Shown here: one piece after another, positions 35,263 through 44,984 of the stretch | Layout: every line of letters begins with the position of its first letter | Numbering within the stretch: the first letter of the stretch is position 1 | Assembly: GCF_016865445.1 (NCBI RefSeq) | Contig: NZ_AP024412.1 | Location: 1,116,001-1,180,000 of the forward strand | Length of the DNA stretch: 64,000 nucleotides | Reading direction: 5' to 3' | From: Mariniplasma anaerobium | GTDB taxonomy: Bacteria; Bacillota_I; Bacilli_A; Acholeplasmatales; Acholeplasmataceae | The notes under the pieces: generated by a model | Database searches by the model: none | What the model was told of the DNA's origin: nothing | Seen by the model: the letters and a program-made list of their open reading frames with translations, nothing else | Program-made: the position numbers and the translations under genes

Positions 35263-36642
35263 TCAATTAATTGTATTTTCGACTGGCTTTAATGTAAGTA
35301 ATGAAACACTTTCAACTAATGAAGTGTAAGGAAACATATCTAAAGGTGATGTTTCTTCTAAAAAGTAATGATCTAATAAAACATTTAAATCTTTAGCTAG
35401 TGTTGAAGGATTACATGATCCATAAATAATTCTCTTTGGTTTAGATTCTAAAATTAATTTAATAGTTTCTGTGCCTAAACCAGTTCTTGGTGGATCAAAA
35501 AACATGACATCAATTTCTTTTTCTTTTAAACCACTTAATGCTCTATTAAAGTCACTATGAAGTACAGTAACGTTATCAATACCATTTTCATTTAAAGATT
35601 TTTTAGCACTTATACATGAACTTTCATCAAGTTCAATAGCATAAACATGTTTACAATCTTTAGCGATGTAATGGCTTACTGGAGCAACTCCTGCATATGC
35701 ATCAATTGCAACTTCACTTTTTTTAAGTCTAGCAAGTTCTTTCATTTTTAAATAGAACTTATGAGCTTGAGGCGTATTTAATTGGAAGAATGCATCTGGT
35801 TTTAAATCAAATGTATATCCATCTAATTTAGCTTGGATTGTATCTTTACCATATAGTTTAATTGGTGCATCAGAGAAGAATGGGTTCTTTTTGTTTGGTT
35901 TACTTAAAACTTTAAATACTGACTTAATCATCGGTTCTACTTCAATTAACTTTTTAACCATTCTATCTAAGAATTTAGAATCATTAAATAATATAAATGA
36001 TACTTGTGCTTCTTTAGTATCCTCAGATACTCGAACCACTAAGCTTTTAATATAACCTTTATTAAATTTAGGATCAAATCCATCAACTTTATATGTATTC
36101 ATTAAGTCTAAAATGGTTTTTAAGATTCTATTGATATTTTTATCTTGAACTGGACAAGCATCAATAGCAATAAACTTATGACTATTAGCTTGATACATGC
36201 CTATCTCATTTCTCTTCTTACTTTGAACAGGAAGACTTGCTTTATTTCTGTAATTTTTAGGATCATCTGCACCAATCGTATCTTTTACCAATTCTCTAGG
36301 AACTTTAAATGAGATGTATCGATCAAAACTACTTAAAATCATCTCTCTTTTTTCAATTAATGATTGTTCATATGTGATGTGTTGGAATTGACATCCTCCA
36401 CATTGTTCATAGACTGGACAAAAAGGCGTTGCTCTAAATTCACTTTTCTTATGAATTTTAACTAATTTCGCCATTGCTCTATTATCATAAACTCTTGTGA
36501 TCATCACATCAACAGTCTCATTAGGTAGTGCATAATCAACAAAAATAGCTAGTTTTTTATAATAGCCAATACCTTCTCCATTAATCCCTGTTTTTCTTAT
36601 TTCTATTTGTATTACTTCATTTTCTTTTATAAACGTATTCAT
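35263..36642 (-). CDS. 23S rRNA (uracil-C5)-methyltransferase, RlmCD/RlmD type
   Basis: A 459-residue TrmA/RumA family enzyme. An N-terminal TRAM domain (about 8-65) is followed by the [4Fe-4S] cluster cysteines C75, C81, C84 (PVYEQCGGCQFQH) and a fourth near 164 (DACPVQD). The SAM-binding domain has VAIDAYAGVAPVSHYIAK, DVMFFDPPRTGLG and the catalytic Cys in IIYGSCNPSTLAKDL. It methylates uridines in 23S rRNA; one or both of U747 and U1939 are typical in Firmicutes. AGAGGT lies 7 bases before the ATG. Confidence 0.9.
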   Translation of the reverse strand: MNTFIKENEVIQIEIRKTGINGEGIGYYKKLAIFVDYALPNETVDVMITRVYDNRAMAKLVKIHKKSEFRATPFCPVYEQCGGCQFQHITYEQSLIEKREMILSSFDRYISFKVPRELVKDTIGADDPKNYRNKASLPVQSKKRNEIGMYQANSHKFIAIDACPVQDKNINRILKTILDLMNTYKVDGFDPKFNKGYIKSLVVRVSEDTKEAQVSFILFNDSKFLDRMVKKLIEVEPMIKSVFKVLSKPNKKNPFFSDAPIKLYGKDTIQAKLDGYTFDLKPDAFFQLNTPQAHKFYLKMKELARLKKSEVAIDAYAGVAPVSHYIAKDCKHVYAIELDESSCISAKKSLNENGIDNVTVLHSDFNRALSGLKEKEIDVMFFDPPRTGLGTETIKLILESKPKRIIYGSCNPSTLAKDLNVLLDHYFLEETSPLDMFPYTSLVESVSLLTLKPVENTIN

Positions 36643-36742
36643 ATCTATACCTCTTACTTATTTTATCATACTATATAACATTTCAAACTTAATCATTAAA
36701 AAAGCACAAGCCAAATGACTCATGCTTAACTTATATATGTTA

Positions 36743-37918
36743 TTACTTATTTAATCTCATAACTTCTCTTGCAATCATAACTTCTTCATTTGTTGGAATG
36801 ACAAAGACTTTAATCTTAGAATCTTTAGATGATATTAAGTGTTCTCCACGTTTTTGATTTTCAACTGGATCTATTTTTGCACCTAATACTTTAATAGCTT
36901 CGATAACATCATTTCTTACAATCGGAGCATTTTCACCGATGCCTGCTGTAAAGCAAATCGCATCAAGTCCACCCATATAAACATAATATGATCCAATAAA
37001 GTCTGCGATTCTCTTAATTTGGATTTTATAAGCTAGTGTAGCTCTTTTATGTCCTTCATTCATATTATCAACAATATCTCTACTGTCATTAGATATACCT
37101 GAAACTCCAAGATATCCACTACGTTTGTTTAAATCATCTAAAACATCTGCATAAGATCTATTTTCTTTTTGTGAAACTAACATTAATACAGATGGATCAA
37201 TACTACCACTACGTGTACCCATTGGAATACCATCTAATGGTGTTAATCCCATGGATGTATCAACGCTTTTACCTGAGTCAACTGCACAAAGTGATGCGCC
37301 GTTACCTAAATGTGCAACGATAATTTTCGCTTTTGGATTATCAAGTAATTCCATAGCTCTTTGGCTTACAAATTGATGAGATGTTCCATGAAAACCGTAT
37401 TTTCTTACGCCATATTTTGTATACCATTCATATGGTGCTGAATATAGATATGCATCTTCTTTCATCGTTTGATGAAAAGTTGTATCAAATACTGCAACTT
37501 GTATGACATTTGGTAAAATTGCTTGAAATGCTTTAATGCCTGTAATGTTTGCTGGATTATGAAGCGGAGCAAGATCATTTAAACTTTCAATGTCTTTAAT
37601 CACTTGATCTGTAATGACTACAGAATCTTTAAATATTTCTCCACCTTGAACAACACGATGACCAACACCTTTTATTTCATCAAGTGAGTCAATAATCTTG
37701 TTTTCAATAAGTCCCTTGATCACAAGTTCTACTGCAACTTTATGATCTAATATAGTTTGTTCTTTACTTACTTTTTGTCCATTTACTTTAATAACGAACA
37801 CTGCGTTGTCATAGCCGATTCTTTCAACTAATCCAGATGTAATTTCTGTTTCTTCTGGCATGTTTAATAATTGAAATTTCAGAGATGAACTGCCTGCGTT
37901 TACTGCTAATATTTTCAT
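36743..37918 (-). CDS. ackA: Acetate kinase
   Basis: A 391-residue enzyme. It begins MKILAVNAGSSSLKFQLL; other signatures are GHRVVQGGE, VAVFDTTFHQTM, YGFHGTSHQFVSQRA, VAHLGNGASLCAV, DTSMGLTPLDGIPMGTRSGS, FTAGIGENAPIVRNDV and VIPTNEEVMIAREV. It makes ATP from acetyl-phosphate, a major fermentative energy step. ATG 37918 is preceded by AGAGGT 6 bases upstream; a longer frame from 37951 would lack a ribosome site. No pta gene is adjacent. Confidence 0.97.
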   Translation of the reverse strand: MKILAVNAGSSSLKFQLLNMPEETEITSGLVERIGYDNAVFVIKVNGQKVSKEQTILDHKVAVELVIKGLIENKIIDSLDEIKGVGHRVVQGGEIFKDSVVITDQVIKDIESLNDLAPLHNPANITGIKAFQAILPNVIQVAVFDTTFHQTMKEDAYLYSAPYEWYTKYGVRKYGFHGTSHQFVSQRAMELLDNPKAKIIVAHLGNGASLCAVDSGKSVDTSMGLTPLDGIPMGTRSGSIDPSVLMLVSQKENRSYADVLDDLNKRSGYLGVSGISNDSRDIVDNMNEGHKRATLAYKIQIKRIADFIGSYYVYMGGLDAICFTAGIGENAPIVRNDVIEAIKVLGAKIDPVENQKRGEHLISSKDSKIKVFVIPTNEEVMIAREVMRLNK

Positions 37919-38033
37919 AATTGTACCTCTTTCTACAATGATATAATACATTAATTTTTATGAATTATCAAGTATATGAACAAATATTCATGTTAATACT
38001 TGTATTTGCTTTATTTTTTGTATATTTTATCTA

Positions 38034-38690
38034 TTAATACAAGTATAAATAGATGGCGAAAAAATGAAGAATGGTTCCTGTTGCGGTAAATAAATGCCAA
38101 ATAAAATGAAAATATTTTATTTTAGGTTGTGTATAAAATATGACGCCAATACTATAAGCAAGACCACCTGTTAAAATAAACCAAAATGATGCAGGTTCAT
38201 ATGCGTATAGTTGTCTAATAAAAACAACTGCACTCCAACCCATTGCAAGATATAAGACCAAATGAAGCTTCATATATTTTTTGATCCAAATTGATTTAAA
38301 AACAACGCCTATTGCGATTAAAATCCATTGAATGATAAAGATCAGTGGACCTAACCCTATCCCACTGGTTCCAAGAACTGGTTCTTGAAGCTCAGGGATT
38401 AATAAAAGTGCTGGGGCAAAAGTTGCTCCTATTAAAATATAGATACTTAAATGATCAAATCTTTGAAATATACCCTTTGCAGTTTTATGAAATAATGAAT
38501 GATACATCGTTGACATTGTATATAAATTAATCATCCCGAATCCAAAAATAATAGCTGCAAACACTTCAATGGTTCTATCACTCTTAATAAGCATTAAAAT
38601 CATCGCAACGATTCCAAATATAGCCATAACTCCATGACTTACAGCATTTGCGATTTCTTCTCCTACAGTTTGTTCGTGTGTTAGTTTCAT
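38034..38690 (-). CDS. Hemolysin III-family (PAQR) membrane protein
   Basis: A 218-residue, seven-helix protein. Signatures are EIANAVSHGVMAIFGI, STMYHSLFHKTAKGIFQRFDH and the C-terminal HFIWHLFTATGTILHFFAIY, containing the conserved His residues of the PAQR metal site. The function in bacteria is uncertain. Its start overlaps the trmL stop by 4 bases, so the two genes are coupled. Confidence 0.9.
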   Translation of the reverse strand: MKLTHEQTVGEEIANAVSHGVMAIFGIVAMILMLIKSDRTIEVFAAIIFGFGMINLYTMSTMYHSLFHKTAKGIFQRFDHLSIYILIGATFAPALLLIPELQEPVLGTSGIGLGPLIFIIQWILIAIGVVFKSIWIKKYMKLHLVLYLAMGWSAVVFIRQLYAYEPASFWFILTGGLAYSIGVIFYTQPKIKYFHFIWHLFTATGTILHFFAIYLYLY

Positions 38691-39220
38691 ATGTCGTCCT
38701 CGTTTATAAATTGATCTAGAAAATCTTTTCCTTTATGTGTTTCAGGTTCTGTTTTAATAAGATCTGGAAAATCTAATTGTCTTAATACTTCATAGCTGAC
38801 TAAAGCCACACAATTACTCAAATTTAGACTTCTTACTTTATCTGTTGTAGGAATTCTATAACAAGAATCTAAGTGGTTGGCTAAAATATGTTTTTCTACA
38901 CCCGTTGATTCTTTTCCAAAGATTAAATAGATATCTTGGTCAATAGCTTTATAATCAAATTCTGTATAAGATTTTTTCCCATATCTTGTTAAAAAGAAAT
39001 ATCTACCTTTGTTTGCTTTTTCAAACTCAACATAATTCTTATAAACCTTATATGCGATATGCTCATAATAATCTAGAGCACTTCTTTTTAATCTTTTTTC
39101 ATCTAGTTTAAATCCCATAGGTTCAATTAAATGTAGTTGGGCCCCAATGGCAACACAAGTTCTCATAATATTTCCTGTATTTTGTGGGATTTCAGGTTCA
39201 AATAATACGATATGTAGCAT
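38687..39220 (-). CDS. trmL: tRNA (cytidine/uridine-2'-O-)-methyltransferase TrmL
   Basis: A 177-residue SPOUT-class enzyme. Blocks are HIVLFEPEIPQNTGNIMRTC, LHLIEPMGFKLDEKRLKRSA, the knot region IYLIFGKESTGVEKHIL, and IPTTDKVRSLNLSNCVALVSYE. TrmL modifies position 34 of tRNA-Leu isoacceptors CmAA and cmnm5UmAA; a tRNA-Leu(CAA) gene, its expected substrate, lies at 55.9 kb. It is the first gene of a coupled pair with the hemolysin III-type gene. Confidence 0.93.
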   Translation of the reverse strand: MLHIVLFEPEIPQNTGNIMRTCVAIGAQLHLIEPMGFKLDEKRLKRSALDYYEHIAYKVYKNYVEFEKANKGRYFFLTRYGKKSYTEFDYKAIDQDIYLIFGKESTGVEKHILANHLDSCYRIPTTDKVRSLNLSNCVALVSYEVLRQLDFPDLIKTEPETHKGKDFLDQFINEDDI

Positions 39221-39240
39221 TTAAATCACTTCCTTCTTTA

Positions 39241-39268
39241 AAAATGGTATTGCGTGCAATACCATTGA
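39241..39268 (-). terminator. Terminator of pncB
   Basis: An 11-bp perfect complementarity (39243-39253 with 39256-39266) lies six bases after the stop, with A residues on the left giving a short U-tract. Confidence 0.7.
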
Positions 39269-39273
39269 AAAAT

Positions 39274-40710
39274 TTATCTTTTATATTTTTTGATAAGCTT
39301 TTGTTTTAAAGTCCATAGTTTTTCAGATAAATCCACATAATATTCATGAGGATTTTCTAATCTGATAACCGCTGGCCATAATGTATTAAATTCTTGTTTA
39401 TGATATGCTCTAATTTCTTCTAATGAAGGTGTTTCATAAACTAATTTTCCTTTTTTAAAAATAGGTATTAGTAAAGGTTTAACATTATAAGTCTCAATCA
39501 TTTTTTTCTTCCAAACATAATCAGGATCGAATAATAGATAAGGTTTAGATGCGTCTATTTCTTCTTCAAAAAGTGTCATAACATCTGCGATAGCCATACA
39601 ATTTTCATCATAAAATCTATAGACTTGTTTAAACCCTGGAGTAGTTGTTTTTTGAACATTCTCACTAATCTTAATTTTTGGTGTTAGTTTTTTATTAACT
39701 TCTATAGCTGATAATTTAAATACGCCACCAAAAACAGCTTCAGATCTTGCTGTAACTAAGCGCTCACCAACACCGAAAGTATCAATTTGCGCTCCTTGGC
39801 TAATAAGTTCTTTAATTAAGTACTCATCTAGTGAATTAGAAACTGTTATTTTACAATCTTCTAACCCTGCTTCATCTAGCATTTTTCTAGCTTGAATCGT
39901 TAAATAAGCTAAATCTCCACTATCTAATCTAATCCCTTTAAGTTTTTTACCTAAAGGATCTAGAACCTCTTTTTGCACTTTAATCGCATTTGGAATACCT
40001 TGTTTTAATGTGTTGTATGTATCTACAAGTAACACACAACTATCCGGATATACATCTGCATATGCTTTAAAAGCTGTATATTCATCTTCATAACTTTGAA
40101 TATAACTATGTGCCATCGTACCTAGTGCAGGTATACTATATTTAAAATCTACATAAGTATTAGATGTACCTAGGACACCAGAAATATATGCTGCTCTTGC
40201 ACCATAAATAGATGCATCATAGCCATGCGCACGTCTCGCTCCAAATTCAATAACAGATCTGCCTTTAGCGGCATGTACAATTCTTGCTGCTTTTGTTGCA
40301 ATCAAAGATTGATGATTTATCGTTAATAAAATCATCGTTTCAACCAATTGACACTCTATAATTGGCCCCTTAACGACTAATATAGGTTCATGAGGGAAAA
40401 TTGGAGTGCCTTCTCTCATTGCGTAAACATCTGCAGTAAACTCAAAGTTTGATAAATAATTTAAAAAACCTTTATCAAATATTTTTTTTGATTCTAAAAA
40501 TTCTATTTCATCTTTACCAAATTTTAAATTTTGAAGATATTCTATGACTTGTTCCAATCCAGCAAATATCGCATATCCACCTTTATCAGGTATGGATCTA
40601 AAAAAAACATCAAATACAGCAATTTCTTTATCTTTTTTATCCACATAATATCCGTTTGCCATTGTTAATTCATAAAAATCCATAAGCATTGTTAGTTTTC
40701 TATCATCCAT
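39274..40710 (-). CDS. pncB: Nicotinate phosphoribosyltransferase
   Basis: A 478-residue enzyme. Signatures: LTMLMDFYELTMANGYY, SLIATKAARIVHAAKGRSVI, EFGARRAHGYDASIYGARAA, GTMAHSYIQSYEDEYTAF, GIRLDSGDLAYLTIQARKML and DTFGVGERLVTARSEAVFGG. It joins nicotinate and PRPP to form nicotinate mononucleotide for NAD synthesis, a salvage route that suits a small-genome organism. GGAGG lies before the ATG. Divergent from yaaA. Confidence 0.95.
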   Translation of the reverse strand: MDDRKLTMLMDFYELTMANGYYVDKKDKEIAVFDVFFRSIPDKGGYAIFAGLEQVIEYLQNLKFGKDEIEFLESKKIFDKGFLNYLSNFEFTADVYAMREGTPIFPHEPILVVKGPIIECQLVETMILLTINHQSLIATKAARIVHAAKGRSVIEFGARRAHGYDASIYGARAAYISGVLGTSNTYVDFKYSIPALGTMAHSYIQSYEDEYTAFKAYADVYPDSCVLLVDTYNTLKQGIPNAIKVQKEVLDPLGKKLKGIRLDSGDLAYLTIQARKMLDEAGLEDCKITVSNSLDEYLIKELISQGAQIDTFGVGERLVTARSEAVFGGVFKLSAIEVNKKLTPKIKISENVQKTTTPGFKQVYRFYDENCMAIADVMTLFEEEIDASKPYLLFDPDYVWKKKMIETYNVKPLLIPIFKKGKLVYETPSLEEIRAYHKQEFNTLWPAVIRLENPHEYYVDLSEKLWTLKQKLIKKYKR

Positions 40711-40807
40711 AACAAATTGCCTCCTTTAATTGACACTTACTATTCTATCATTTTTTCTCTAATTTTGATATAATAATGTATGTCTAGATAAGAAAGGATG
40801 TACGCAG

Positions 40808-41524
40808 ATGATCTTATTCATTTCTCCAGCAAAAACTTTTAATTCAACTGATAAATCAAGTGATCAAAAACCAATATTTCATACCCAAACAAAACAGTTG
40901 GTTAAACATCTTAAATCATTGAGTATTGATCAATTAAAAAAAGATATGAAAATATCAGAAAAAGTTGCGCTAAAAACACATCAATATTATCAAACATTTA
41001 ACAAACATTTACAGCCTGCAATATATACATATTATGGGCATCAATATAGATTCATTGATATTAAATCTTTTACATCAGAGCAACTAACTTATACCAATAA
41101 CCATTTATATATAATGTCTGGGCTTTATGGTTTATTAAAACCTCTAGATTTAATCTCTTTTTATCGTCTTGAAATGATGGATAAATCTTTTATGAATTTA
41201 TATGATTTTTGGACTCCAAAAATCACATCATATCTTAAAAAACATCATCAAGATGATATCTTATTAAATCTTGCTTCTAACGAATTTGGTCAAATCATTA
41301 AAAATCTTGATTTTGTATATACCGTAGAGTTTTATATATTAAAAAACAATAAACCAACCATACATTCTATGGAAGCGAAAAAGCTTAGAGGCTTATTAAC
41401 AAATTACATCATGACTCACTATATTAAAACTTTGGACGAATTAAAACTAATATCTCTAGATGGTTATACTTACAATGCAAGTCTATCATCTAATCAAAGC
41501 ATACTATTTACTAAGAAAGGATAA
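40808..41524 (+). CDS. yaaA: YaaA-family protein (peroxide stress)
   Basis: A 238-residue DUF328/UPF0246 protein. Blocks are ILFISPAKTFN, YIMSGLYGLLKPLDLISFYR, LEMMDKSFMNLYDFWTPKIT, LLNLASNEFGQII and a KKLRGLLTNYIM motif. In E. coli YaaA lowers free iron during peroxide stress and binds DNA. AAAGGATG lies before the ATG. Two bases separate its stop from the cls start, so the two are co-transcribed. Confidence 0.9.
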   Translation: MILFISPAKTFNSTDKSSDQKPIFHTQTKQLVKHLKSLSIDQLKKDMKISEKVALKTHQYYQTFNKHLQPAIYTYYGHQYRFIDIKSFTSEQLTYTNNHLYIMSGLYGLLKPLDLISFYRLEMMDKSFMNLYDFWTPKITSYLKKHHQDDILLNLASNEFGQIIKNLDFVYTVEFYILKNNKPTIHSMEAKKLRGLLTNYIMTHYIKTLDELKLISLDGYTYNASLSSNQSILFTKKG

Positions 41525-41526
41525 CT

Positions 41527-43008
41527 ATGAAACGTATTTTAAGACTTATCTTAAGTAGAACAACCTTCATTTTATTACTACTACTGGCACAAATTATGTT
41601 CTTCTTTGTGACCATCAATTACTTATCTCAATTCCAGTATGTTCATACTGCACTTTACGGTGTTACAGTTATTATTATTGCTTACTTAATTTATAAAGAA
41701 GAAAATCCTATATATAAACTAGCTTGGATCATTCCTATTTTAATCTTTCCTCTATTTGGAGGATTATTTTACTTGTTTTATAAAAATACAAACATATCTA
41801 AAAAAGTTCAAAGCAGATACGATAAAGTCGAAAATGATCGAATAGCATTACATGCTAATGACATAGAACACGGCAACAATAAAATCTATCACTATCTTTA
41901 TGGACTTGGTTGGCCAACATATAAGAACACAAAACTTACATACCTAAAAAGTGGAACTGTTATGTATGAAGATATGCTAACTTCATTTAAAAATGCTAAG
42001 AAATTTATCTATCTAGAATTTTTCATCATCAATCCTGGACATATGTGGGACACTATCTTAGAAGTTTTAAAACAAAAAGTTAGTGAAGGTGTTATCATCA
42101 AAATCATTTATGATGATTTTGGAAGTTCTAAGCTACCCTACAGATACACAAAAGTTTTAAAGTCTTATGGCATCGATGCTTATAATTTTAATCCTATGAA
42201 ACCCCATTTAAATTTTCAAATGAATTATAGAGACCATAGAAAAATTATAGTTATCGATAATAAAATAGGCTATACAGGTGGTATGAATATAGGTGATGAA
42301 TATATTGGTTTAACAAAACCCTTTAAAGATTGGCAAGATGCTGGTATAAAGCTTGAAGGAGACGCTGTATACGGCTTATATACAAGTTTTATGGACCAAT
42401 TGAAGTTTCTTACCGATGAAAGTAATCAACTAGATTTAAAACCTGAAAGAATCGATTTAAAAACAGATTCATTTGTCATTCCCTTTCTAGATTCACCACT
42501 TGATAAAGAATATACAGCTAAAAACATATATCTTCAAATGATTAATCAAGCTAGAAATTATATTTATATAACGACACCTTATCTTATTTTAGATTATGAA
42601 CTAACATCTGCATTAAAGTTTGCTGCTAAATCAGGGGTGGATATTAAAATCATTATTCCTTATGTGCCAGATAAAAGAACTGTTTATATGGTCAGTGAAT
42701 CCTATGCAAAAGATTTATCAGATCATGGCATTGATGTCTATAAGTACAAACCTGGCTTCATCCATCAAAAAATGATGGTTGTTGATGGTATGGATGCGAT
42801 CATTGGTACTGTTAATCTAGATTTTAGAAGCTTATACTTACATTTTGAAAATAGTATTTATCTAAAAAATGATCCTGAAATAGAAAAAATGAGCTCTCAT
42901 TTCCTAGAACTCATCCATGTATCTATTAATTTAAAAGATGATAAAAAGCATCTCATATTATATAAACTTATTCAAATTATTTTAAAAGGATTCTCATCCA
43001 TTTTATAA
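41527..43008 (+). CDS. cls: Cardiolipin synthase
   Basis: A 493-residue phospholipase-D family membrane enzyme. Two N-terminal hydrophobic helices (about 10-30 and 40-85) precede two HKD motifs: HRKIIVIDNKIGYTGGMNIG and HQKMMVVDGMDAIIGTVNLD. It joins two phosphatidylglycerols to make cardiolipin and glycerol at the membrane. The length is normal for the family. A tight terminator follows. Confidence 0.95.
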   Translation: MKRILRLILSRTTFILLLLLAQIMFFFVTINYLSQFQYVHTALYGVTVIIIAYLIYKEENPIYKLAWIIPILIFPLFGGLFYLFYKNTNISKKVQSRYDKVENDRIALHANDIEHGNNKIYHYLYGLGWPTYKNTKLTYLKSGTVMYEDMLTSFKNAKKFIYLEFFIINPGHMWDTILEVLKQKVSEGVIIKIIYDDFGSSKLPYRYTKVLKSYGIDAYNFNPMKPHLNFQMNYRDHRKIIVIDNKIGYTGGMNIGDEYIGLTKPFKDWQDAGIKLEGDAVYGLYTSFMDQLKFLTDESNQLDLKPERIDLKTDSFVIPFLDSPLDKEYTAKNIYLQMINQARNYIYITTPYLILDYELTSALKFAAKSGVDIKIIIPYVPDKRTVYMVSESYAKDLSDHGIDVYKYKPGFIHQKMMVVDGMDAIIGTVNLDFRSLYLHFENSIYLKNDPEIEKMSSHFLELIHVSINLKDDKKHLILYKLIQIILKGFSSIL

Positions 43009-43010
43009 AG

Positions 43011-43034
43011 AAAAAAGGGCTAAGCCCTTTTTTT
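43011..43034 (+). terminator. Terminator of yaaA-cls
   Basis: Stem AAAAAGGGC with GCCCTTTTT around TAA, followed by T, directly after the cls stop. It may serve both strands, because the gene at 43052 converges. Confidence 0.85.
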
Positions 43035-43051
43035 TATACTTTATCATTATT

Positions 43052-43750
43052 TTATTTTCTAGAAAATCCAATAAAACCAAATACTCCACCAACTACAAAT
43101 AGTAAATAAGTAACCATATATAGTGCGATTTGAACTGTCATATACCAATTTTGAAGAGCTAGAGTTGTTAAGAATAAATCTCCTAAGACTAATGATAGAA
43201 TTGCTAAGAACAATGCAATAGATCCTAATCTCATCATTAACACTGAAAATCTACCTGGTTTTTTATTCGCAAATAATGCCCATAAAAACATTGGAGCTGC
43301 AACCATGACGCCAGGAATAACAAATTCACTTAACCCAATAATTGAAATGTAAAATGAATCAACTAAATTTAATACTGTACTCATCCATGAAGGATTAGTA
43401 AGTGTAATTGGTACTAATGAAGATGAACTATTAATTGCGCTTTCTAAATATCCAAATAATAGAACAACTGTAATTAAAACTCTTAAGATAATACCTTTTC
43501 TAATTGCCCAAGTTAATAATATTAACCCTACAACTAAGAATAATCCAATATAATCAGCAATGAATGCTGGTAATGTATCGATAATACCTTCTAATTGTTG
43601 TGCGAATGGTAATAAGCTTGATACAAATGGTAACGTATCATTTTGTATAATTAAATACGTTGAAATGTATAAAGATGAAACTAAAACTAATAAGAATCCT
43701 AAAGTTCTAACAATTTTCCCAAATGTTGAATTATAAACTCTTTTATTCAT
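43052..43750 (-). CDS. Hypothetical polytopic membrane protein
   Basis: A 232-residue protein with six hydrophobic segments and no recognised family motif. It ends FVVGGVFGFIGFSRK. ATG 43750 was chosen because GGTGGAG lies 3-4 bases upstream, while the longer frame begins with GTG at 43762. The next gene upstream on the same strand is the PTS IIC-type protein, 65 bases away. Confidence 0.6.
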   Translation of the reverse strand: MNKRVYNSTFGKIVRTLGFLLVLVSSLYISTYLIIQNDTLPFVSSLLPFAQQLEGIIDTLPAFIADYIGLFLVVGLILLTWAIRKGIILRVLITVVLLFGYLESAINSSSSLVPITLTNPSWMSTVLNLVDSFYISIIGLSEFVIPGVMVAAPMFLWALFANKKPGRFSVLMMRLGSIALFLAILSLVLGDLFLTTLALQNWYMTVQIALYMVTYLLFVVGGVFGFIGFSRK

Positions 43751-43827
43751 AAACTCCACCACTTTCTAATAATATACTACATATATTTTATCACAAATAT
43801 ATAAATAGTTAAGGATTTTTTAATAAT

Positions 43828-44853
43828 TTAATTTATATCATTAGCAACTGATAAGTCACCATCAACAATTAAATTATATTTTCTAAATATCAAATCAATG
43901 AAAAATACCAATACGACTGAAAGCCCGATTGCTAAAGCAATAGATATCCAACTTTCAAAACTATAGTTCATTTCAGCAAGTGTTTGCAACGGTCCAACTA
44001 AACCAGATGAACCCATACCTGCTCCAAATCTTGATGTTTCTGTATTTAAAGTCAATACAATAATTGGTGATAATATCGCCGATGCAATAATTGTAGGTAG
44101 CCAAATAATTGGTTTCCTTAAAATGTTTTTAAATTGAAGCATTGATGTTCCAAATGCAATTGATAATACCATACCAATATTATTATCTTTTCTAGATTGA
44201 ACTGCAAATCCGATCATTTGAACTGTTGTGCCTACTAGTGCTGCTCCTCCTGCTATCCCATTTAAATTGATTGCAATCGCAATAGCTGCACTTGAAATTG
44301 GAGATGTTAATAACATACCCATAACAACAGCAATGATGATTGTCATTGGAAATGGTGCAATCATAGTTGCATTTTGAATTCCACTAGAAATTAAATCTAA
44401 TACAAATCCAATAGGTCCACTAATTCCTAACGTTAAGACTAAAGCTATGATAGATCCTAATAAAGGAACTAATAAAATATCAATAGGTGTTTTTCTAATT
44501 AGGACTTTCTTTAAAATAAAAATACCAAGAACAACGACTAAATAAGTTGTTACTGGATCATTATTAATACCTACAACGATACCTGTACCAAATTGATATT
44601 TAAAACTTGTTGCAATACCACCCATGACAGCAGCAACAACCATCTTTAAACCATCCATTTTTAAGCTTAAAGCAATTCCCATACCAATACCAACACCCAT
44701 TAAAGAAAATAAGGCTGAGTAAAGTGTAAATTCAATTAAATCTATATTTAGTAATTTGCCAAACTGTTGAAAAATGACCGCAATGATTAATGTCGCAAAC
44801 AATCCATAGACCATACCATTTAAAGTTGTCATTAAAAAGCTTCTTAGTTTCAT
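43828..44853 (-). CDS. PTS IIC-type sugar transporter protein (PTS_EIIC_2 family)
   Basis: A 341-residue membrane protein with about 9-10 helices. Blocks are LNGMVYGLFATLIIAVIFQQ, GVINNDP-like region GIVVGINNDPVTTYL, SPISSAAIAIAINLNGIAGG and RFGAGMGSSGLVGPLQTL. These fit the stand-alone PF13303 group of IIC-like proteins, which lack IIA and IIB domains. No IIA, IIB, HPr or enzyme I gene is visible nearby, so a phosphotransferase role is uncertain. GAAGGGATGAT lies before the ATG. Confidence 0.82.
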   Translation of the reverse strand: MKLRSFLMTTLNGMVYGLFATLIIAVIFQQFGKLLNIDLIEFTLYSALFSLMGVGIGMGIALSLKMDGLKMVVAAVMGGIATSFKYQFGTGIVVGINNDPVTTYLVVVLGIFILKKVLIRKTPIDILLVPLLGSIIALVLTLGISGPIGFVLDLISSGIQNATMIAPFPMTIIIAVVMGMLLTSPISSAAIAIAINLNGIAGGAALVGTTVQMIGFAVQSRKDNNIGMVLSIAFGTSMLQFKNILRKPIIWLPTIIASAILSPIIVLTLNTETSRFGAGMGSSGLVGPLQTLAEMNYSFESWISIALAIGLSVVLVFFIDLIFRKYNLIVDGDLSVANDIN

Positions 44854-44984
44854 ATCATCCCTTCTCTCAAAAATAATTTTAACATAAAAAGGCTCGCTTT
44901 GTATTAAAAAAGTCTATTAATCGTAATCATTTCTCATAAGTTATTTATAAAATAATGTATAATATGAATAGGAGTGATATGTAT

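Noticed and set aside
43828..44853. A complete sugar PTS
   Set aside because: Only the IIC-like membrane protein is present. No IIA, IIB, HPr or enzyme I gene occurs in the window.
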